From positions 372,001 through 436,000 of the forward strand of contig SZZY01000001.1 in assembly GCA_009830035.1 (NCBI GenBank): DNA of 64,000 nucleotides. The letters are read 5' to 3'. The position numbers and the translations under genes were made by a program. Source of the DNA: Pantoea sp. Eser. Its GTDB lineage: Bacteria; Pseudomonadota; Gammaproteobacteria; Enterobacterales; Enterobacteriaceae. The notes under the pieces were generated by a model, which did not search any database, was not told where the DNA came from, and saw only the letters and a program-made list of their open reading frames with translations. Shown one piece after another: positions 52,611 through 62,984 of this stretch; position 1 is the stretch's first letter; the number at the start of each line of letters is the position of its first letter.

Positions 52611-53138
52611 ATGTCGATCATTCTGGGTATCGATCCCGGTTCGCGCATCACCGGTTATGGTGTCATTCTTCAGACCGGCCGCCAGCTCACCTATCTGGGC
52701 AGTGGCTGTATCCGCACTAACACTATTGAGTTGCCCACCCGTCTGAAGTTAATTTATGCGGGCGTCTGCGAGATCATCACCCAGTTTTCGCCCGATTACT
52801 TCGCCATCGAACAGGTGTTCATGGCGAAGAACGCGGATTCCGCGCTGAAACTGGGCCAGGCGCGCGGCGCGGCCATTGTCGCCGCGGTTAATGACGATTT
52901 GCCGGTGTTTGAGTACGCCGCGCGTCAGGTTAAACAGACGGTGGTCGGGATTGGCAGCGCCGAGAAAAGCCAGGTGCAGCACATGGTGCGCACCTTGCTG
53001 AAGCTGCCCGCCAACCCGCAGGCCGATGCTGCCGATGCGCTGGCAATCGCCATTACCCATTGCCACGTGTTGCAGAATTCAGCGCGGATGAGCGACAGTA
53101 AGCTGGTGCTGACCCGCGGACGTTTACGTTCAGGTTAG
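52611..53138 (+). CDS. ruvC: Holliday junction resolvase RuvC
   Basis: Cleaves Holliday junctions. 175 aa, intact. Catalytic acidic residues are visible: Asp7 in [14 protein letters not shown], Glu66 in [13 protein letters not shown], and the Asp pair in [19 protein letters not shown] 52611 follows GGAGAGGCTTA; a longer in-frame extension upstream is not conserved. Separated from ruvA by 95 bp and a terminator, so probably transcribed with yebC. Confidence 0.97.
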   Translation: MSIILGIDPGSRITGYGVILQTGRQLTYLGSGCIRTNTIELPTRLKLIYAGVCEIITQFSPDYFAIEQVFMAKNADSALKLGQARGAAIVAAVNDDLPVFEYAARQVKQTVVGIGSAEKSQVQHMVRTLLKLPANPQADAADALAIAITHCHVLQNSARMSDSKLVLTRGRLRSG

Positions 53139-53163
53139 CCGCACTGACTCAGGCATACGCACA

Positions 53164-53189
53164 GGCTGGATATTCATCCAGCCTTTTTT
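53164..53189 (+). terminator. Terminator between ruvC and ruvA
   Basis: GGCTGGAT (53164-53171), ATTC loop, ATCCAGCC (53176-53183) and six T residues. Confidence 0.88.
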
Positions 53190-53233
53190 ATGTTATAAAA
53201 TCCGCCACATTGGTTGGTTAAGGAAGCATTCAG

Positions 53234-53848
<615 letters not shown>

Positions 53849-53856
53849 GGTAAGTC

Positions 53857-54861
53857 ATGATAGAAGCCGACCGCCTGGTCTCTGCTGTAAGCGTTAACGA
53901 AGAAGAGAGTCTCGATCGCGCCATTCGTCCGAAAATGCTGACCGAGTATGTCGGCCAGCCGCATGTGCGTGAGCCGATGGAGATTTTCATCAAGGCAGCG
54001 CAGCTGCGCGGCGATGCGCTCGATCATCTACTGATTTTTGGTCCGCCGGGACTCGGCAAAACCACCCTGGCGAACATCGTCGCCAATGAAATGGGGGTTA
54101 ACCTGCGCACCACCTCTGGCCCGGTGCTGGAGAAAGCCGGCGATCTGGCGGCGATGCTGACTAACCTTGAACCGCATGACGTGTTGTTTATCGATGAAAT
54201 TCACCGCCTGTCGCCGGTGGTAGAGGAAGTGCTCTATCCGGCAATGGAAGATTATCAGCTGGATATCATGATCGGTGAAGGTCCGGCCGCCCGTTCGATT
54301 AAGCTCGAACTGCCGCCGTTTACCCTGATTGGTGCCACCACCCGCGCCGGTTCACTCACCTCGCCGTTACGCGATCGCTTCGGCATTGTGCAGCGGCTGG
54401 AGTTCTATCAGGTGAAAGATCTGCAGCACATTGTCGGCCGCAGTGCCGCCTGTCTGGGGCTGGCGCTGAGTGACGAGGGCGCGTTAGAGATCGCCCGTCG
54501 TGCACGCGGTACGCCGCGTATCGCCAACCGCCTGCTGCGCCGGGTGCGTGACTTTGCCGAAGTGCGGGCTAACGGTGAGCTGAGTGGCGAGGTCTCTTCC
54601 AGCGCACTCGATATGCTGAACGTCGACAGTGAAGGGTTCGATTATATGGACCGCAAGCTGCTGCTGGCGATTATTGATAAGTTCATGGGCGGACCCGTCG
54701 GGCTGGATAACCTGGCTGCCGCAATTGGCGAAGAGCGTGAAACCATTGAAGATGTGATCGAGCCGTTTTTGATCCAGCAAGGGTTCATTCAGCGCACACC
54801 GCGCGGCCGGATGGCCACGCAGCATGCTTATCGTCACTTTGGTATTACCCGCGAGGTCTGA
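53857..54861 (+). CDS. ruvB: Holliday junction DNA helicase motor RuvB
   Basis: AAA+ hexameric motor of branch migration. 334 aa (E. coli 336). Walker [13 protein letters not shown], Walker [14 protein letters not shown], sensor 1 [20 protein letters not shown], sensor 2 [20 protein letters not shown], and a C-terminal winged helix with [22 protein letters not shown] 53857 with GAGG upstream. Intact; its 3' end abuts convergent znuB at 54861/54862. Confidence 0.98.
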   Translation: MIEADRLVSAVSVNEEESLDRAIRPKMLTEYVGQPHVREPMEIFIKAAQLRGDALDHLLIFGPPGLGKTTLANIVANEMGVNLRTTSGPVLEKAGDLAAMLTNLEPHDVLFIDEIHRLSPVVEEVLYPAMEDYQLDIMIGEGPAARSIKLELPPFTLIGATTRAGSLTSPLRDRFGIVQRLEFYQVKDLQHIVGRSAACLGLALSDEGALEIARRARGTPRIANRLLRRVRDFAEVRANGELSGEVSSSALDMLNVDSEGFDYMDRKLLLAIIDKFMGGPVGLDNLAAAIGEERETIEDVIEPFLIQQGFIQRTPRGRMATQHAYRHFGITREV

Positions 54862-55647
54862 TCAGACCGCCGGTTTGCGCACCATGCTGATAATAAACAG
54901 GATGGCGGCACACAGTACCACCGATGGACCGGCGGGCGTGTCGTAAAAGGCGGAGAAGGTCAGGCCGCCGGTGACGGCCAGCACGCCAATAACCACCGCC
55001 AAGCCAGCCATCCCCTCGGGTGAGCGGACAAAACGTCGTGCAGTGGCGGCCGGGATGATCAGCAGCGAGGTAATGATCAGCGCACCGACAAACTTCATCG
55101 CCACCCCGATAGTCAGCGCGGTGACCAGCATCAAAATCAGGCGGGTACGCTGAATATTGACGCCATCCACCTGCGCCAGCTCCGGGCTAATGATCATCGA
55201 CAGCAGCGAACACCACTGCCACGCCATCACCAGTAATACCACCACCACGCCGCCGCCCATCATCCACAGATCATCCGGCGTCACCGCCAGCAAATTACCA
55301 AACAGATAGGCCATCAGGTCGACGCGGACGTTCTTCATCAGGCTGACCACCACCAGACCCAGCGACAGCGCGCTGTGCGCCATGATGCCGAGCAGGGTAT
55401 CGATCGCCAGATGCGGACGGCGTTCCAGCCACACCAGCCCGAGTGCCAGACAGAACGTCACCAGGATCACCGCGTAATAGAGATTAACGTTGAACAGCAG
55501 GCCAAACGCAACGCCGAGCAGCGAGGCATGGGCCAGCGTATCGCCGAAGTAGGACATTTTGCGCCAGACGACAAACGACCCCAGCGGGCCCGCAGCCAGC
55601 GCTAACATCACGCCACCTATCCAGCCCGGTAATAACAACTCAATCAT
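54862..55647 (-). CDS. znuB: High-affinity zinc ABC transporter permease ZnuB
   Basis: Membrane permease of ZnuABC. 261 aa (E. coli 261). Eight or nine hydrophobic segments; typical blocks [60 protein letters not shown] and [20 protein letters not shown]. The start ATG 55647 overlaps the end of znuC by 4 bp, so the genes are coupled. Intact. Confidence 0.96.
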   Translation of the reverse strand: MIELLLPGWIGGVMLALAAGPLGSFVVWRKMSYFGDTLAHASLLGVAFGLLFNVNLYYAVILVTFCLALGLVWLERRPHLAIDTLLGIMAHSALSLGLVVVSLMKNVRVDLMAYLFGNLLAVTPDDLWMMGGGVVVVLLVMAWQWCSLLSMIISPELAQVDGVNIQRTRLILMLVTALTIGVAMKFVGALIITSLLIIPAATARRFVRSPEGMAGLAVVIGVLAVTGGLTFSAFYDTPAGPSVVLCAAILFIISMVRKPAV

Positions 55648-56399
55648 GATGAACCCTGTCCTTTGCGTAAAACGATTCGTCCCTGCAGGTCGTGACGGTG
55701 ATTATGATGATGACGATAAATGGCCAGTTGCTGTGCGCCGCGCGGACCGAACATCGCAATAAATTCGGGATGTTGCGACACCGCTTCCGGGGTCCCGGAG
55801 CAGCAAATGTGGTGATTGAGGCACAGCACCTCGTCGGTTTTAGCCATCACCAGATGCAGATCGTGGGAGACCATCAACACGCCACAGTTCAATTCATGAC
55901 GCAGCTGGTCGATCAGATCGTACAGCGCTACCTGGCCATTCACGTCGACGCCCTGAGTCGGCTCGTCGAGCACCAGTAACTGGGGCTGATTGAGCAGGGC
56001 GCGCGCCAATAACACCCGCTGGGTTTCACCGCCGGAGAGTTTTTGCAGTGGTGCATTGAGCAGGTGCCCGGCCTGAACACGTTTCAGGGCGGGCAGGATC
56101 TGTGCGCTTTTACTGCCGAGCGACAGGCGCATAAAGCGCTCCACCGTGACCGGTAGCGTCGGGTCGATGTGCAGTTTCTGCGGTACATAGCTGATACGCA
56201 GTGACGGATCACGCCTGAGCGTGCCGCTGGTCGGCGCGAGCAGACCCAGTACCACCCGCACTAGGGTCGACTTACCCGCACCGTTTGGCCCCAGCAACGT
56301 CAGAATGCGGCCCGGCTGCAGCGACAGGCTGACACCAGACAGCACATTGCGCTGGTCAAATTTAATCGAAACGTTTTCGAGTGTAACAAGTGAGGTCAT
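55644..56399 (-). CDS. znuC: Zinc ABC transporter ATPase ZnuC
   Basis: ATPase of ZnuABC. I place the start at ATG 56399 ([20 protein letters not shown]), giving 251 aa; an upstream Met at 56417 is possible. Walker [21 protein letters not shown], signature [20 protein letters not shown], Walker [19 protein letters not shown]-loop [10 protein letters not shown]. The C-terminal tail is His-rich ([11 protein letters not shown]), common in zinc ATPases. Divergent from znuA across a Zur box. Intact. Confidence 0.96.
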   Translation of the reverse strand: MTSLVTLENVSIKFDQRNVLSGVSLSLQPGRILTLLGPNGAGKSTLVRVVLGLLAPTSGTLRRDPSLRISYVPQKLHIDPTLPVTVERFMRLSLGSKSAQILPALKRVQAGHLLNAPLQKLSGGETQRVLLARALLNQPQLLVLDEPTQGVDVNGQVALYDLIDQLRHELNCGVLMVSHDLHLVMAKTDEVLCLNHHICCSGTPEAVSQHPEFIAMFGPRGAQQLAIYRHHHNHRHDLQGRIVLRKGQGSS

Positions 56400-56425
56400 A
56401 GTATTTACAGGTTGCACAGAATTTA

Positions 56426-56446
56426 GAATGTTATAATATCACATCC
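56426..56446. promoter_or_regulatory. Zur box between znuC and znuA
   Basis: GAATGTTATAATATCACATC is nearly the same as the E. coli znu operator core (TGTTATAATATCAC). Placed between the divergent starts at 56399 and 56477, it can repress both units when zinc is sufficient. Confidence 0.88.
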
Positions 56447-56476
56447 CACACCCAAGTCACGATGGAATGACGCATA

Positions 56477-57415
56477 ATGTTACATATTAAAAAGCGCGCA
56501 CTTTTCGCCTTAACTGCCTTCTCCGCTACAGCTTCTTTAACCTTTCCTGCGCAGGCAAATGTGGTCGCTTCACTCAAACCGGTCGGTTTTATCGCGGCAG
56601 CGATTGCTGATGGGGTAACGCCGGTAGATGTGCTGTTGCCAGACGGTGCGTCTGAGCATGATTACGCCCTGCGTCCATCAGATGTAAAACGCTTAAAAAA
56701 CGCGGACTTAGTAGTATGGGTCGGGCCTGAAATTGAAGCCTTTATGGCGAAGTCTGCGGCTGAACTGCCAGCGAAAAAAAATCTGGCAATTGCCGATATT
56801 AATGGGGTGAAACCGCTATTGATTAGCGGTGGTGAAGATGAAGATGAACATACAGCGGAAAAATCCGAACAGCCGGACGCCGATGCCCATCATCATCACG
56901 GCGAATTTAATATGCACCTGTGGTTGTCGCCGGAGATCGCACGCAAAACCGCGGTTGTAATTCATGCAAAATTATTGGAACTTATGCCGCAAGGTAAAGC
57001 CAAACTTGACGCCAACCTCCAGCAGTTTGAGGTAACTTTGGCGGACACGGACAAACGCGTTAACGCACAACTCGCACCGGTCAGAAACAAAGGATATTTC
57101 GTTTTTCACGACTCTTACACGTACTTTGAAAAACACTACGGTCTCTCGCCCACCGGGCATTTTACCGTCAATCCTGAGATTCAACCGGGCGCCCAGCGTT
57201 TACACCAGATACGAACACAGTTGGTTGAGCAGAAGGCGGTATGCGTCTTTGCTGAGCCACAATTCAGGCCAACAGTCATCGATGCTGTTGCCCGCGGAAC
57301 GCAGGTGCGTAAAGGTACGCTCGATCCGCTGGGAACAGACATCAGCTTAGCTAAAGATAGCTATGTGAAATTCCTCTCACAGCTGTCGAGCCAGTATGCA
57401 AGCTGCCTGAATTGA
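56477..57415 (+). CDS. znuA: Zinc-binding periplasmic protein ZnuA
   Basis: Captures Zn2+ for ZnuBC. 312 aa. Signal peptide [20 protein letters not shown] through FPAQA (cleavage near residue 27). Metal ligands: His in [17 protein letters not shown], a His/acid-rich loop (EDEDEH, then [12 protein letters not shown]), [29 protein letters not shown] and Glu/Asp near the C terminus. The terminal SSQYASCLN contains the second Cys of the usual disulfide. Intact behind the Zur box. Retention of the whole Znu system parallels retention of EfeUOB. Confidence 0.96.
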   Translation: MLHIKKRALFALTAFSATASLTFPAQANVVASLKPVGFIAAAIADGVTPVDVLLPDGASEHDYALRPSDVKRLKNADLVVWVGPEIEAFMAKSAAELPAKKNLAIADINGVKPLLISGGEDEDEHTAEKSEQPDADAHHHHGEFNMHLWLSPEIARKTAVVIHAKLLELMPQGKAKLDANLQQFEVTLADTDKRVNAQLAPVRNKGYFVFHDSYTYFEKHYGLSPTGHFTVNPEIQPGAQRLHQIRTQLVEQKAVCVFAEPQFRPTVIDAVARGTQVRKGTLDPLGTDISLAKDSYVKFLSQLSSQYASCLN

Positions 57416-57434
57416 GCATGAGGAATAGGTAAAA

Positions 57435-58766
57435 GTGCAGCAGATAGCCCGCTCTGTCGCCCTCGCATTCAATAATTTGCCGCGCCCCCACCGTGTTATG
57501 CTGGGATCTTTAACTGTTGTTACTCTGGCTGTCGCCGTCTGGCGGCCTTACGTCTATCACCCCACCGATGATGTGAAGCCTATCGTCAAAACCATCGAGC
57601 TGGATAAAAATGAACTCCGCACCCTGCTGCCGGAAGCCAGTGAGCCGATTGATCAGAGCACACCGGAACCGGACGAAGAGCTGCCGGCAGATGATGTCGA
57701 TACTGGCGTGCCTGACACGCCGGGCGTCCACGAATATACCGTCTCTTCGGGCGATACGCTGAGCAGTGCGCTGAATCAGTATGGCATCGACATCGGTGAC
57801 ATCAATTCGCTGGTGGTCAGCGATCGTGATTTACGTAACCTGCGGGTCGGGCAGCAGCTGAGCTGGACGCTGGCCGATGACGGCAGCCTGAAAACCCTGA
57901 GCTGGGAGATCTCCCGCCGCGAAACCCGCACCTATGAGCGCACCGATAAAGGTGGCTTTAAAATGGAAGCGGAGATGCAGAAGGGCGAGTAGCGCAACAG
58001 CGTCCTGCAGGGTGAAGTGCACGGCAGTTTTGCCGCCAGCGCCCAGCGAGCCGGACTAACCAGTGCAGAAGCCAGCGGCGTGATTAAGGCGCTGCAGTGG
58101 CAGATGGATTTCCGTAAGCTGCGGGCCGGCGACCAGTTCAGCGTATTAATGTCGCGTGAAATGCTCGACGGTAAAAGTGCCCAGAGCCAGCTGCTCGGCG
58201 TACGCCTGCGCAGCGGCGGCAAAGACTATTATGCCTTCCGCGCCGAAGACGGAAAATTCTACGATCGCAACGGCTCCGGTCTGGCGCGCGGCTTTATGCG
58301 CTTCCCGACGGTGAAACAGCATCGCGTCTCCTCTAACTTCAGCCCGCGCCGTCTGAACCCGGTGACCGGACGCATTGCGCCGCATAAAGGCGTCGACTTT
58401 GCGCTGCCGATCGGCACCCCGGTGCTGGCGGTGGGCGACGGTGAAATCGTGGTGGCGGAGAACGGCGGGGCGGCGGGTAACTACGTGGCGATCCGTCACG
58501 GACGTCAGTACATGACGCGCTATATGCACATGAAGAAGGTGCTGGTGAAGCCGGGCCAGAAAGTGAAGCGTGGCGACCGCATCGGGCTGTCTGGCAACAC
58601 CGGACGTTCAACCGGGCCGCATCTGCACTTTGAAATCTGGATCAACAATCAGGCGGTTAACCCGTTAACGGCCAAGCTGCCGCGGATGGAAGGACTGACC
58701 GGCAAAGAACGCAGCGAGTATATGGCGCAGGTGAAATCCTGGCTGCCTCAGCTGGGCCTGAAATAA
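57435..58766 (+). pseudogene. mepM: Murein DD-endopeptidase MepM (YebA), amber-interrupted
   Basis: Periplasmic M23-family hydrolase that cuts cross-links to allow cell-wall growth. GTG start at 57435; membrane anchor VMLGSLTVVTLAVAVWRPYV; LysM-type segment HEYTVSSGDTLSSALNQYGI. TAG 57990-57992 replaces the Trp expected in MQKGE(W)RNSVLQG. Downstream the frame is undamaged: HKGVDFALPIGTPVLAVGDG and GRSTGPHLHFEIWINNQ carry the zinc ligands of the peptidase site. One TGG-to-TAG change is the only lesion seen. E. coli has the redundant MepS and MepH, so loss is tolerable. It is the one broken gene in an otherwise intact 12-kb block (49.4-59.9 kb). Confidence 0.92.
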
Positions 58767-58790
58767 GCGAACTTCGTCACATCGCGCAAA

Positions 58791-58818
58791 AACCGACGGC
58801 AATCCCGTCGGTTTTTTT
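58791..58818 (+). terminator. Rho-independent terminator after mepM
   Basis: AACCGACGG (58791-58799), 5-base loop, CCGTCGGTT (58805-58813) and a T-run to about 58818. Confidence 0.9.
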
Positions 58819-58891
58819 ATATCTGGCGCACGATGATTGCAAATTTGCCCGTCGTCACTATCATTAGCCGGTCATTGCTTGAGGCGAGTGC

Positions 58892-59863
58892 ATGGAAACC
58901 CGAAAAAAAAATAACGCTGAATTTATTCCCGTTTTTGAACGTTCATTTCTCAAACCTAAATACTGGGGAAGCTGGCTGGCGATTGGTGAACTGGCCGCGA
59001 TGGCGATATTACCGCCAAAGGTGCGCGATCCGCTGCTGGGCCGGTTAGGCCGCTTTGCCGGCAAGCTGGCGAAAGGCGCCCGTCGACGCGCCCTGATTAA
59101 CCTTTACTATTGCCTGCCGGAACTGAGTGAATCCCAGCGTGCCACGCTGGTTGATGAGATGTTTGCCACGGTACCGCAGGCGATGGCGATGATGACCGAA
59201 TTAGTGCTGCGCAATCCGGCGCGTATTCGTCAGCGCGTAGAGTGGCACGGCCGTGAAATTATCGACCAGATGCAGGCAGAGCAGCAGAACGTCATTTTTC
59301 TGGTACCCCACGGTTGGGCGGTGGATATTCCCGCCATGCTGCTGGCGTCAGAAGGACAGAGGATGGCAGCAATGTTCCACAACCAAAGCGATCCGCTGAT
59401 GGACTATGCCTGGAATACCGCGCGTCGCCGCTATGGCGGCCGGCTGCATGCCCGTAATGACGGCATTAAACCCTTTATCAGCTCGATTCGTCAGGGTTAC
59501 TGGGGTTACTATCTGCCCGATCAGGATCACGGTGTTGAACACAGCGAGTTCGTCGACTTTTTCGCTACCTATAAAGCGACGCTGCCCGCGGTCGGCCGGC
59601 TGATGAAAGTGTGTCGCGCCCGTGTTGTGCCGCTGTTCCCGGTCTATAACAGTGATACGCATAAGCTGGAAATCTATGTGCGGCCGCCAATGGACGATCT
59701 GCTGGACGCGGATGACCATCAGCTGGCGCGCCGGATGAATGAAGAAGTAGAAATTTTCGTGCGCCCGCATCCGGAACAGTACACCTGGATCTTGAAGCTG
59801 CTGAAAACGCGCAAAGAAGGGGACGTCGAGCCCTATTCACGTAAAGAGCTCTACCCACGCTAA
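58892..59863 (+). CDS. lpxM: Lipid A myristoyltransferase LpxM (MsbB)
   Basis: Late acyltransferase that adds the secondary myristate to Kdo2-lipid A. 323 aa, same as E. coli. One N-terminal membrane helix region ([20 protein letters not shown]); catalytic HX4D in [14 protein letters not shown] near residue 138; [61 protein letters not shown] 58892. Intact. Lipid A core assembly is therefore retained while the PmrA-regulated modification gene eptA is lost. Confidence 0.96.
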   Translation: METRKKNNAEFIPVFERSFLKPKYWGSWLAIGELAAMAILPPKVRDPLLGRLGRFAGKLAKGARRRALINLYYCLPELSESQRATLVDEMFATVPQAMAMMTELVLRNPARIRQRVEWHGREIIDQMQAEQQNVIFLVPHGWAVDIPAMLLASEGQRMAAMFHNQSDPLMDYAWNTARRRYGGRLHARNDGIKPFISSIRQGYWGYYLPDQDHGVEHSEFVDFFATYKATLPAVGRLMKVCRARVVPLFPVYNSDTHKLEIYVRPPMDDLLDADDHQLARRMNEEVEIFVRPHPEQYTWILKLLKTRKEGDVEPYSRKELYPR

Positions 59864-59868
59864 TAGCA

Positions 59869-59896
59869 AAAAGGCCGCATCAGCGGCCTTTTTTGT
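59869..59896 (+). terminator. Rho-independent terminator after lpxM
   Basis: AAAAGGCCGC (59869-59878), ATCA loop, GCGGCCTTTT (59883-59892), then more T. Begins six bases after the stop. Confidence 0.9.
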
Positions 59897-59915
59897 TTTT
59901 TAAAGGCAGGCTCCG

Positions 59916-60014
59916 GGAGCATACGCCCTCTGCAAAGACGCCAAAACGCCTTCCCTGCCAGGCTCAGCGCGGGCCATCCATGACCCGCTATGCTTTGCTA
60001 CAGGCGTACGCTCC
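59916..60014. repeat. Nested palindromic intergenic element
   Basis: Outer arms 59916-59937 and 59993-60014 are inverted copies with 17 of 22 matches (GGAGC-TACGCC-...GCAAAG). Inside them sits GCGGGCCAT (59969-59977) / ATGACCCGC (59980-59988). The GCCATCC core recalls the repeats at 6984 and 7292. No gene overlaps it. Confidence 0.65.
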
Positions 60015-60062
60015 TATCGCTTTATTCCGGCATCCGTCTGTAAAATATGCTCACGCAACTTT

Positions 60063-61275
60063 TTATAACGCTTCCAGCCTGCTGCGCCGTTTGCGTTCCC
60101 GCATAAACAGGATCACCAGACCAAACCACAACACGCCGCTGATAAAGTTGATCAGACAGAACCACAGCGTACCGCCGCTGAAGTAGCCGCTTTTCGCCAG
60201 TTCAATGCCGATTGCCAGCGTCAGAATGCTGATCATCCCCAGCATCGCCGCCACGCTGCCTTTGCCTTCATCGCTGGCATACAGTGTCAGGCGGTAGAGC
60301 CCGGCATTCACCATACCCGCGCCAAAGGCGTACAGGCTGAGACCGGCGGTAATCAGCAGATAGCCGTGGCTGTTAAGCAGGCTGGCCAGCAGCGCCAGGC
60401 TCAGCCCGATCAGAATCGGCTAGGCGGCAAACTTTACCGGCTGTTCAATCGGCACCCGTCCCGCCAGCTTGCTCAGCGTCAGATTACCGGCAATCATCGC
60501 CAGGAATACCGGCAGCTGCAGCAGCGCGTACTGCATGCGCGGCAGCCCTTTGTCATGCATCAGGATCACCGGCGACAGCGCAACCCAGGTGAGGATCGGG
60601 ATAAACACCAGCCCGATGGCGAACGATCCAGACGTCACCAGCCGATCTTTCATCAGTCGCCCGTAGTTACGGGCCAGATTCGGCAGGGCGATGGAATGGC
60701 TGCGATCGCCAGCGGTTTCCGGCATCACCCGCCACAGCACCACAAAGGCCAGCAGGCTACAGCCAGCGAACAGCCAGAACATGCTGCGCCAGCTGCCCAC
60801 GGTCAGCTCCCGCCAGCGGCGCCAGCAGCGCGACGTTAGCCATCAGCGCCATCATCCTCGCCGCCAGCGCTTCATCAAATGCCTCCTGAATTGCGGCATA
60901 GCCGACCGCGCCGATAAAGCACAGGCTGATGCCCTGTACAAAGCGCAGGCTGACAAACTCCTCAATCGAGCTGACCCAGTAGGTGAGAATGCAGGCGGCG
61001 GCAAAAAAACAGGATGCCTTAAAGCATCACCGGCCGACGGCCAAACTTATCGGAGAGCGGACCGAGCAGCCACTGCAGCACCACGCCGCCAATCAGGTAG
61101 GCGGTCAGCGAGGTCGAAACCCACTCCGGGCCGACACAAATTCCGTTGTGACGATCAGCATGCCGGGCTGGATCATGTCGTGGACAATATAGGTTGCGAA
61201 TTCGAACAGGACTAATGCCAGAGGAAACAACAAAATTCGGCCGGTAAGCTGGCTGATGGGGTGAAAACGGGCCAT
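60063..61275 (-). pseudogene. MdfA/MdtM-like multidrug efflux transporter, multiply broken
   Basis: 12-TM major-facilitator drug/H+ antiporter. ATG 61275 after AGGAGG reads [40 protein letters not shown]. Lesions in transcription order: a frameshift near 61135 before [19 protein letters not shown] 61021-61019 at RRPVML(x)GIL; an extra base in the T-run near 61005; a frameshift near 60815 before GSWRSMFWLFAGC; TAG 60423-60421 for Trp in KFAA(W)PILIGL. Conserved pieces include RFVQGISLCFIGAVGYAAIQ and LYAFGAGMVNAGLYRLTLYA, which place it nearest MdfA. It lies downstream of the pykA terminator. Confidence 0.93.
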
Positions 61276-61289
61276 CTGGCCTCCTTGTC

Positions 61290-61332
61290 AGAATAGAAGA
61301 CGCGACTGCCTGCCAGTCGCGTCTTCTATTCT
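61290..61332 (-). terminator. Strong hairpin terminator of pykA
   Basis: Arms 61290-61307 and 61315-61332 are perfect 18-bp reverse complements with a 7-base loop. Located between the pykA stop and the start of the downstream efflux gene. It could also block read-through from the opposite strand. Confidence 0.82.
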
Positions 61333-61360
61333 ACACCGGCAATGTTAACCCGGGGGGCAA

Positions 61361-62842
61361 TTAATCCACGCGCAGCACACGAGTGGTATTAGTGGTGCCG
61401 GTGGCGCCCATCACGTCGCCCTGGGTGACGATAACCAGGTCACCTGATACTAGGAAGCCTTTATCACGCAGCAGGTTGACCGCATCGTGCGCGGCGGCCA
61501 CACCGTCGTTGTTGCTGTCAAAGAACACCGGCGTCACGCCGCGATACAGCGCAGTCAGGTTGAGGGTGCGCTCATGACGCGACATGGCAAAAATCGGCAG
61601 GCCCGAGGTGATACGTGAAGTCATCAGCGGGGTGCGGCCAGATTCGGTCATGGTGATGATGGCGGCGACACCCTGCAGGTGGTTAGCGGCATACATCGAC
61701 GACATCGCAATCGCTTCTTCTACGTTGTCCAACTGCACGTCCAGACGGTGTTTAGAGACGTTCACGCTGGGGATCTTCTCGGCACCGAGGCAAACTTTCG
61801 CCATCGCCGAGACGGTTTCTGCCGGATACTGACCGGCAGCGGTTTCTGCCGACAGCATCACCGCATCGGTCCCGTCCAGCACGGCGTTCGCCACGTCCAT
61901 AACTTCCGCGCGGGTCGGCATCGGGTTGGTAATCATTGACTCCATCATCTGGGTCGCGGTGATAATGGTGCGGTTGAGCTGGCGGGCGCGACGAATTAAC
62001 GCCTTCTGAATGCCGACCAGTTCCGGATCGCCAATCTCAACGCCGAGATCGCCACGCGCTACCATCACCACATCAGAGGCGAGAATAATGTCATCCATCG
62101 CTTCCTGACTAGCGACCGCTTCGGCACGTTCTACCTTCGCCACCAGCTTGGCATCACCACCCGCTTCACGGGCCAGACGGCGGGCATAGTTCATGTCTTC
62201 GCCACAGCGTGGGAACGAGACCGCCAGATAGTCGGCCTTAATTTTTGCCGCGGTGATAATGTCCGCTTTGTCTTTTTCTGTCAGCGCTTCGGCCGACAGG
62301 CCGCCGCCCAGCTTGTTAATCCCTTTATTGTTCGACAGCGGGCCACCGACGGTAACTTCGGTGAACACTTTCATCTCCTGAACTTCCAGCACTTTAAGCT
62401 GCACGCGACCATCATCCAGCAGCAGGATGTCGCCCGGCACCACATCTGCCGGTAGGCCTTTGTAGTCGATACCGACGCGCTCTTTGTCGCCTTCGCCTTT
62501 ACCGAGGCTGGCGTCCAGCAGGAAGCGATCGCCGATGTTGAGGAAAACTTTGCCTTCTTTGAAGGTCGATACGCGAATTTTTGGACCCTGTAGGTCACCG
62601 AGGATCGCCACATGGCGACCCAGTTTTACCGCAATCTCACGCACTTTATCTGCACGAATTTGGTGATCTTCTGGCGTGCCGTGGGAGAAGTTGAGTCGCA
62701 CAACGTTTGCGCCGGCCGCGATGATTTTTTCGAGGTTATTATCACGATCCGTAGCCGGGCCGAGGGTTGTTACGATCTTAGTTCTTCTGAGACGTCGAGA
62801 GGTGGATTTAGTGATGATGCCTGGAGACGACTGGTTAATCAT
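61361..62842 (-). CDS. pykA: Pyruvate kinase II
   Basis: Makes ATP and pyruvate from PEP. 493 aa as read from ATG 62842; E. coli PykA (480 aa) starts at the following [20 protein letters not shown] block, so the first 13 residues may be a lineage extension. Conserved sites: [64 protein letters not shown] with the catalytic Lys, [33 protein letters not shown] and [13 protein letters not shown]. The PykA identity is supported by its neighbours lpxM and mepM. No lesion in 1.5 kb. Confidence 0.97.
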   Translation of the reverse strand: MINQSSPGIITKSTSRRLRRTKIVTTLGPATDRDNNLEKIIAAGANVVRLNFSHGTPEDHQIRADKVREIAVKLGRHVAILGDLQGPKIRVSTFKEGKVFLNIGDRFLLDASLGKGEGDKERVGIDYKGLPADVVPGDILLLDDGRVQLKVLEVQEMKVFTEVTVGGPLSNNKGINKLGGGLSAEALTEKDKADIITAAKIKADYLAVSFPRCGEDMNYARRLAREAGGDAKLVAKVERAEAVASQEAMDDIILASDVVMVARGDLGVEIGDPELVGIQKALIRRARQLNRTIITATQMMESMITNPMPTRAEVMDVANAVLDGTDAVMLSAETAAGQYPAETVSAMAKVCLGAEKIPSVNVSKHRLDVQLDNVEEAIAMSSMYAANHLQGVAAIITMTESGRTPLMTSRITSGLPIFAMSRHERTLNLTALYRGVTPVFFDSNNDGVAAAHDAVNLLRDKGFLVSGDLVIVTQGDVMGATGTTNTTRVLRVD

Positions 62843-62984
62843 TTAGTAAGCCTTATGTGAATAGTTATGTCGAATCTGTGACTAAATATGCGATTATGCC
62901 TCTCCTATCTGTATAGCATCCCAGGGGTACACAACGCGGGACACGGTAGGGCTGACATAAGAGTGACACAAGTTGGATTCCATC

